This document shows positions 62,338 to 64,000 of a stretch of 64,000 nucleotides of DNA, piece after piece (positions within the stretch are counted from its first letter, which is position 1; each line of letters starts with the position of its first letter). The notes under the pieces are model-generated. The model did not search any database. It was not told the origin of the DNA and worked only from the letters and a program-made list of their open reading frames with translations. Origin of the DNA: Nocardia sp. CDC159 (GTDB taxonomy: Bacteria; Actinomycetota; Actinomycetes; Mycobacteriales; Mycobacteriaceae). A program made the position numbers and the translations under genes. The DNA lies in NCBI RefSeq assembly GCF_023740735.1, contig NZ_JAMRXH010000001.1:434001-498000 (forward strand). Direction: 5' to 3'.

Positions 62338-63678
62338 TCAGACTTGGGCGGGTTGCAGTGTGCGCGGTTTTCTCAGGCGCAGGGCCAGGGGTAGCGGGAG
62401 CAGGGTCAGGGTCGCGGCGACGGCGAAGGTCCAGCGGTAGGAGACCAGCTCGAAGACCAGGGCCATGAGCGCGACGCCGATGGCGAAACTCGCCTGGCGG
62501 TTGATGTTCCACAGCGCGCTCGCATGGGACAGTTCGTCGGCGGGTGTGTCGACGAAGGCGGCGCTCTGCGCGGCGCTGCTGCACAGGCTGCCGCCAAGAC
62601 CCATGAGCGCGAAGGCGACGATTGCCACCGCTGCCCGCTGCGGTGCGACGATGGTGAAAAGCAATGCCAGACCCGCGCTTTCGAGCAGCATCCCGACGAC
62701 GAACAGCGGCCGCGGCCCCACCCGATTGAACACCCGCCGCGTGAGCGCGATGGCGACCCCGCTGGCGACCGCCCACGGGAGCATCAGCAGTCCGGTCGCG
62801 GTCGCCGACAGCGACAACTCCTGCTGCAGATAGACCACGAAGATCACATTGGCCCCGGTGAAGATGCCGGGCACGCACTGATACACCACCATCGAGGTGG
62901 CCAGCATCGGCTCGCGCAGCAGGTCCAGCCGCAGCATCGGGGTCCGCGCCCGCGCCGACCATCGCACGAACGCCACCCCGCTCACCATCGCGCCGCCGAG
63001 CAGCACCAGACCGGTGATCCGCCCCTCGGGCGCACCGAATTCCGACAGCCCGACCAGCAGCGCCGCGATCGCCGCGCCACCGAGCACGAACCCGGTTACA
63101 TCGAATGCCGGACGCCCGCGATCTTCGTCCCGCCGCAACCACCACAGCGCCAGCGCCAGCGCGATCGCCGCGGGCGGGACGTTCAGCCAGAAGATCCACC
63201 GCCACGACAGCCGATCGACCAGCAGCCCGCCCACGGTCGGCGAGACGGCGGGCACGATCAGCGCGACGCTCATGACGATCGCGGTCAGCCCGGCGCGCTC
63301 GGCCGCGGGATACTGCCGATAGGTCATCGCCTGACCCACCGGAATCAGCATGCCGCCCGCCGCACCCTGCACAAACCGCAGGATCACCAGCACCGCCAGC
63401 CCCGGTGCGAAACCCGCGGCGAGCGAGGCGACCACGAACAGCAGCAGCGACGCCACCAGCACCCGACGCTCCCCGAACCGGGCCGCCAGCCACACACTCG
63501 GCGCGATGACGACCGTCAGCCCCAGCAGATAGGCGTTGCCGATCCAGGCCAGCTCCCGCACCTCGGCGCCGAAGGTCGCGCCGATATCGGGATAGGCGAT
63601 GGACGCGATGAACATATTGAGCAGATCGATGAAGAAGCCCAGCAGATAGACCAGGGCCACCTTCGTGCGATAACGCAT
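62338..63678 (-). CDS. MFS drug/metabolite efflux transporter (DHA2-like)
   Basis: Membrane transporter of 446 residues with 12-14 predicted helices. N-terminal VALVYLLGFFIDLLNMFIAS, loop motif ARFGERRVLVASLLLFVVAS, motif C-like IVPAVSPTVGGLLVDRLSWR and WRWIFWLNVPPAAIAL are typical of EmrB/QacA proton-driven exporters. ATG at 63678 follows GAGGAACC. The ArsR-type gene upstream ends 14 bases before it, so the transporter is likely to be controlled by that regulator. Substrate unknown. Confidence 0.9.
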   Translation of the reverse strand: MRYRTKVALVYLLGFFIDLLNMFIASIAYPDIGATFGAEVRELAWIGNAYLLGLTVVIAPSVWLAARFGERRVLVASLLLFVVASLAAGFAPGLAVLVILRFVQGAAGGMLIPVGQAMTYRQYPAAERAGLTAIVMSVALIVPAVSPTVGGLLVDRLSWRWIFWLNVPPAAIALALALWWLRRDEDRGRPAFDVTGFVLGGAAIAALLVGLSEFGAPEGRITGLVLLGGAMVSGVAFVRWSARARTPMLRLDLLREPMLATSMVVYQCVPGIFTGANVIFVVYLQQELSLSATATGLLMLPWAVASGVAIALTRRVFNRVGPRPLFVVGMLLESAGLALLFTIVAPQRAAVAIVAFALMGLGGSLCSSAAQSAAFVDTPADELSHASALWNINRQASFAIGVALMALVFELVSYRWTFAVAATLTLLPLPLALRLRKPRTLQPAQV

Positions 63679-63692
63679 GCGGTTCCTCGAAC

Positions 63693-64000
63693 TCAGAGCC
63701 GGGTGGCCACGTACTCGGCGAAGGCGCGGACCGTCTCCTCGTCGCGGCGGTAATAGGTCCACTTGCTGTAGCGGTAGGAGCTCAGCAGTCCCGCGCGCTG
63801 CATGGACTGCAGATAGGTCGAGACCACCGACTGGGCCAGCCCCAGCTTGCGCTGGATGTCCTGGACGCAGACGCCGTCGGCGATGTCGAGCCCGTGCTCG
63901 CGATAGCGCGCATCGTCGAAATGCGCACCGGGCTGCTTGAGCCACTCCATGATCCGGCAGCGCGCCGGATTCGCCAGCGCCCGATAGATCAGGTCGACAT
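63693..64000 (-). CDS. ArsR-family regulator, cut by right edge
   Basis: Winged-helix regulator, 5' end missing. The frame is open to the window edge and reads YRALANPARCRIMEWLKQPG there, which is the usual ArsR start, so only a few residues are lost. The recognition helix is in CVQDIQRKLGLAQSVVSTYL and the wing in LLSSYRYSKWTYYRRDEE. The internal ATG at 63950 is not the start. It is first in an operon with the MFS transporter and SnoaL-like genes, and is probably their repressor. Confidence 0.88.
   Translation of the reverse strand, partial: VDLIYRALANPARCRIMEWLKQPGAHFDDARYREHGLDIADGVCVQDIQRKLGLAQSVVSTYLQSMQRAGLLSSYRYSKWTYYRRDEETVRAFAEYVATRL

Overview
The window looks like chromosome from a mycolic-acid actinomycete, most likely Nocardia or a close relative. 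GC is very high with GC-rich third codon positions. The order pgsA2, gcvH, garA, ftsR-type MerR, DUF151 nuclease, Rv1830-type MerR, gcvP matches the Rv1822-Rv1832 block of Mycobacterium. An MspA-type porin, a CYP125-type P450, a ChoD-type oxidase, a WS/DGAT acyltransferase and KstR-like operators point the same way. Genus is inference. No tRNA, rRNA, CRISPR array, insertion sequence or prophage was recognised.

Layout. (a) 1-6905, minus strand: glycine cleavage (gcvP with a tandem glycine riboswitch, gcvH), the FHA regulator GarA, two MerR regulators, a DUF151 nuclease and a CDP-alcohol phosphatidyltransferase. (b) 7062-19669: ChoD-type oxidase, a NERD-like membrane protein, PAP2 phosphatase, acyl-CoA oxidase-like flavoprotein, ThrE exporter, then a membrane-anchored NACHT NTPase sitting between two paralogous TetR genes, the second of which is translationally coupled to a CYP125-type P450 with a KstR-type operator. 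(c) 19781-44247: a surface-glycan locus of about 24 kb. It holds an initiating phosphoglycosyltransferase, a sugar cassette (C-methyltransferase, nucleotidyltransferase, PIG-L deacetylase, SDR, RmlC-like epimerase, second methyltransferase), five glycosyltransferases, pyruvyl transferase, flippase, polymerase, a Wzz/pseudo-kinase, a Tat beta-helix lipoprotein, a double GNAT and a class III aminotransferase. An MspA porin and a second DnaN-like clamp are embedded in it. (d) 44422-54696: XRE/DUF5753 regulator, heme oxygenase with a candidate IdeR box, fatty acyl-CoA reductase, secreted hydrolases, and a convergent WS/DGAT and alpha/beta hydrolase pair, each with a KstR-like operator. (e) 54876-64000: expansin-like protein, alcohol dehydrogenase, S1/P1 nuclease, luciferase-like oxidoreductase, GH18 chitinase, a truncated acyl-CoA dehydrogenase beside an Rpn-like nuclease, and an MFS/SnoaL/ArsR group cut by the right edge.

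How the parts fit. The glycan genes from 31984 to 44247 are mostly coupled by 1-8 base overlaps, so they are probably one or two operons building, polymerising, exporting and decorating one polymer. The steroid and lipid genes share an AACnnGTT-type operator and are probably one regulon. FAR plus WS/DGAT would permit wax ester synthesis.

Most novel points: the NACHT gene between duplicated TetR genes with a P450 tail fossil, the DnaN paralog with its overlapping partner inside the glycan locus, the Wzz protein whose kinase half lost its P-loop, the methyltransferase paralog with an eroded SAM site, and a 24-bp palindrome in the divergent glycan promoter region.
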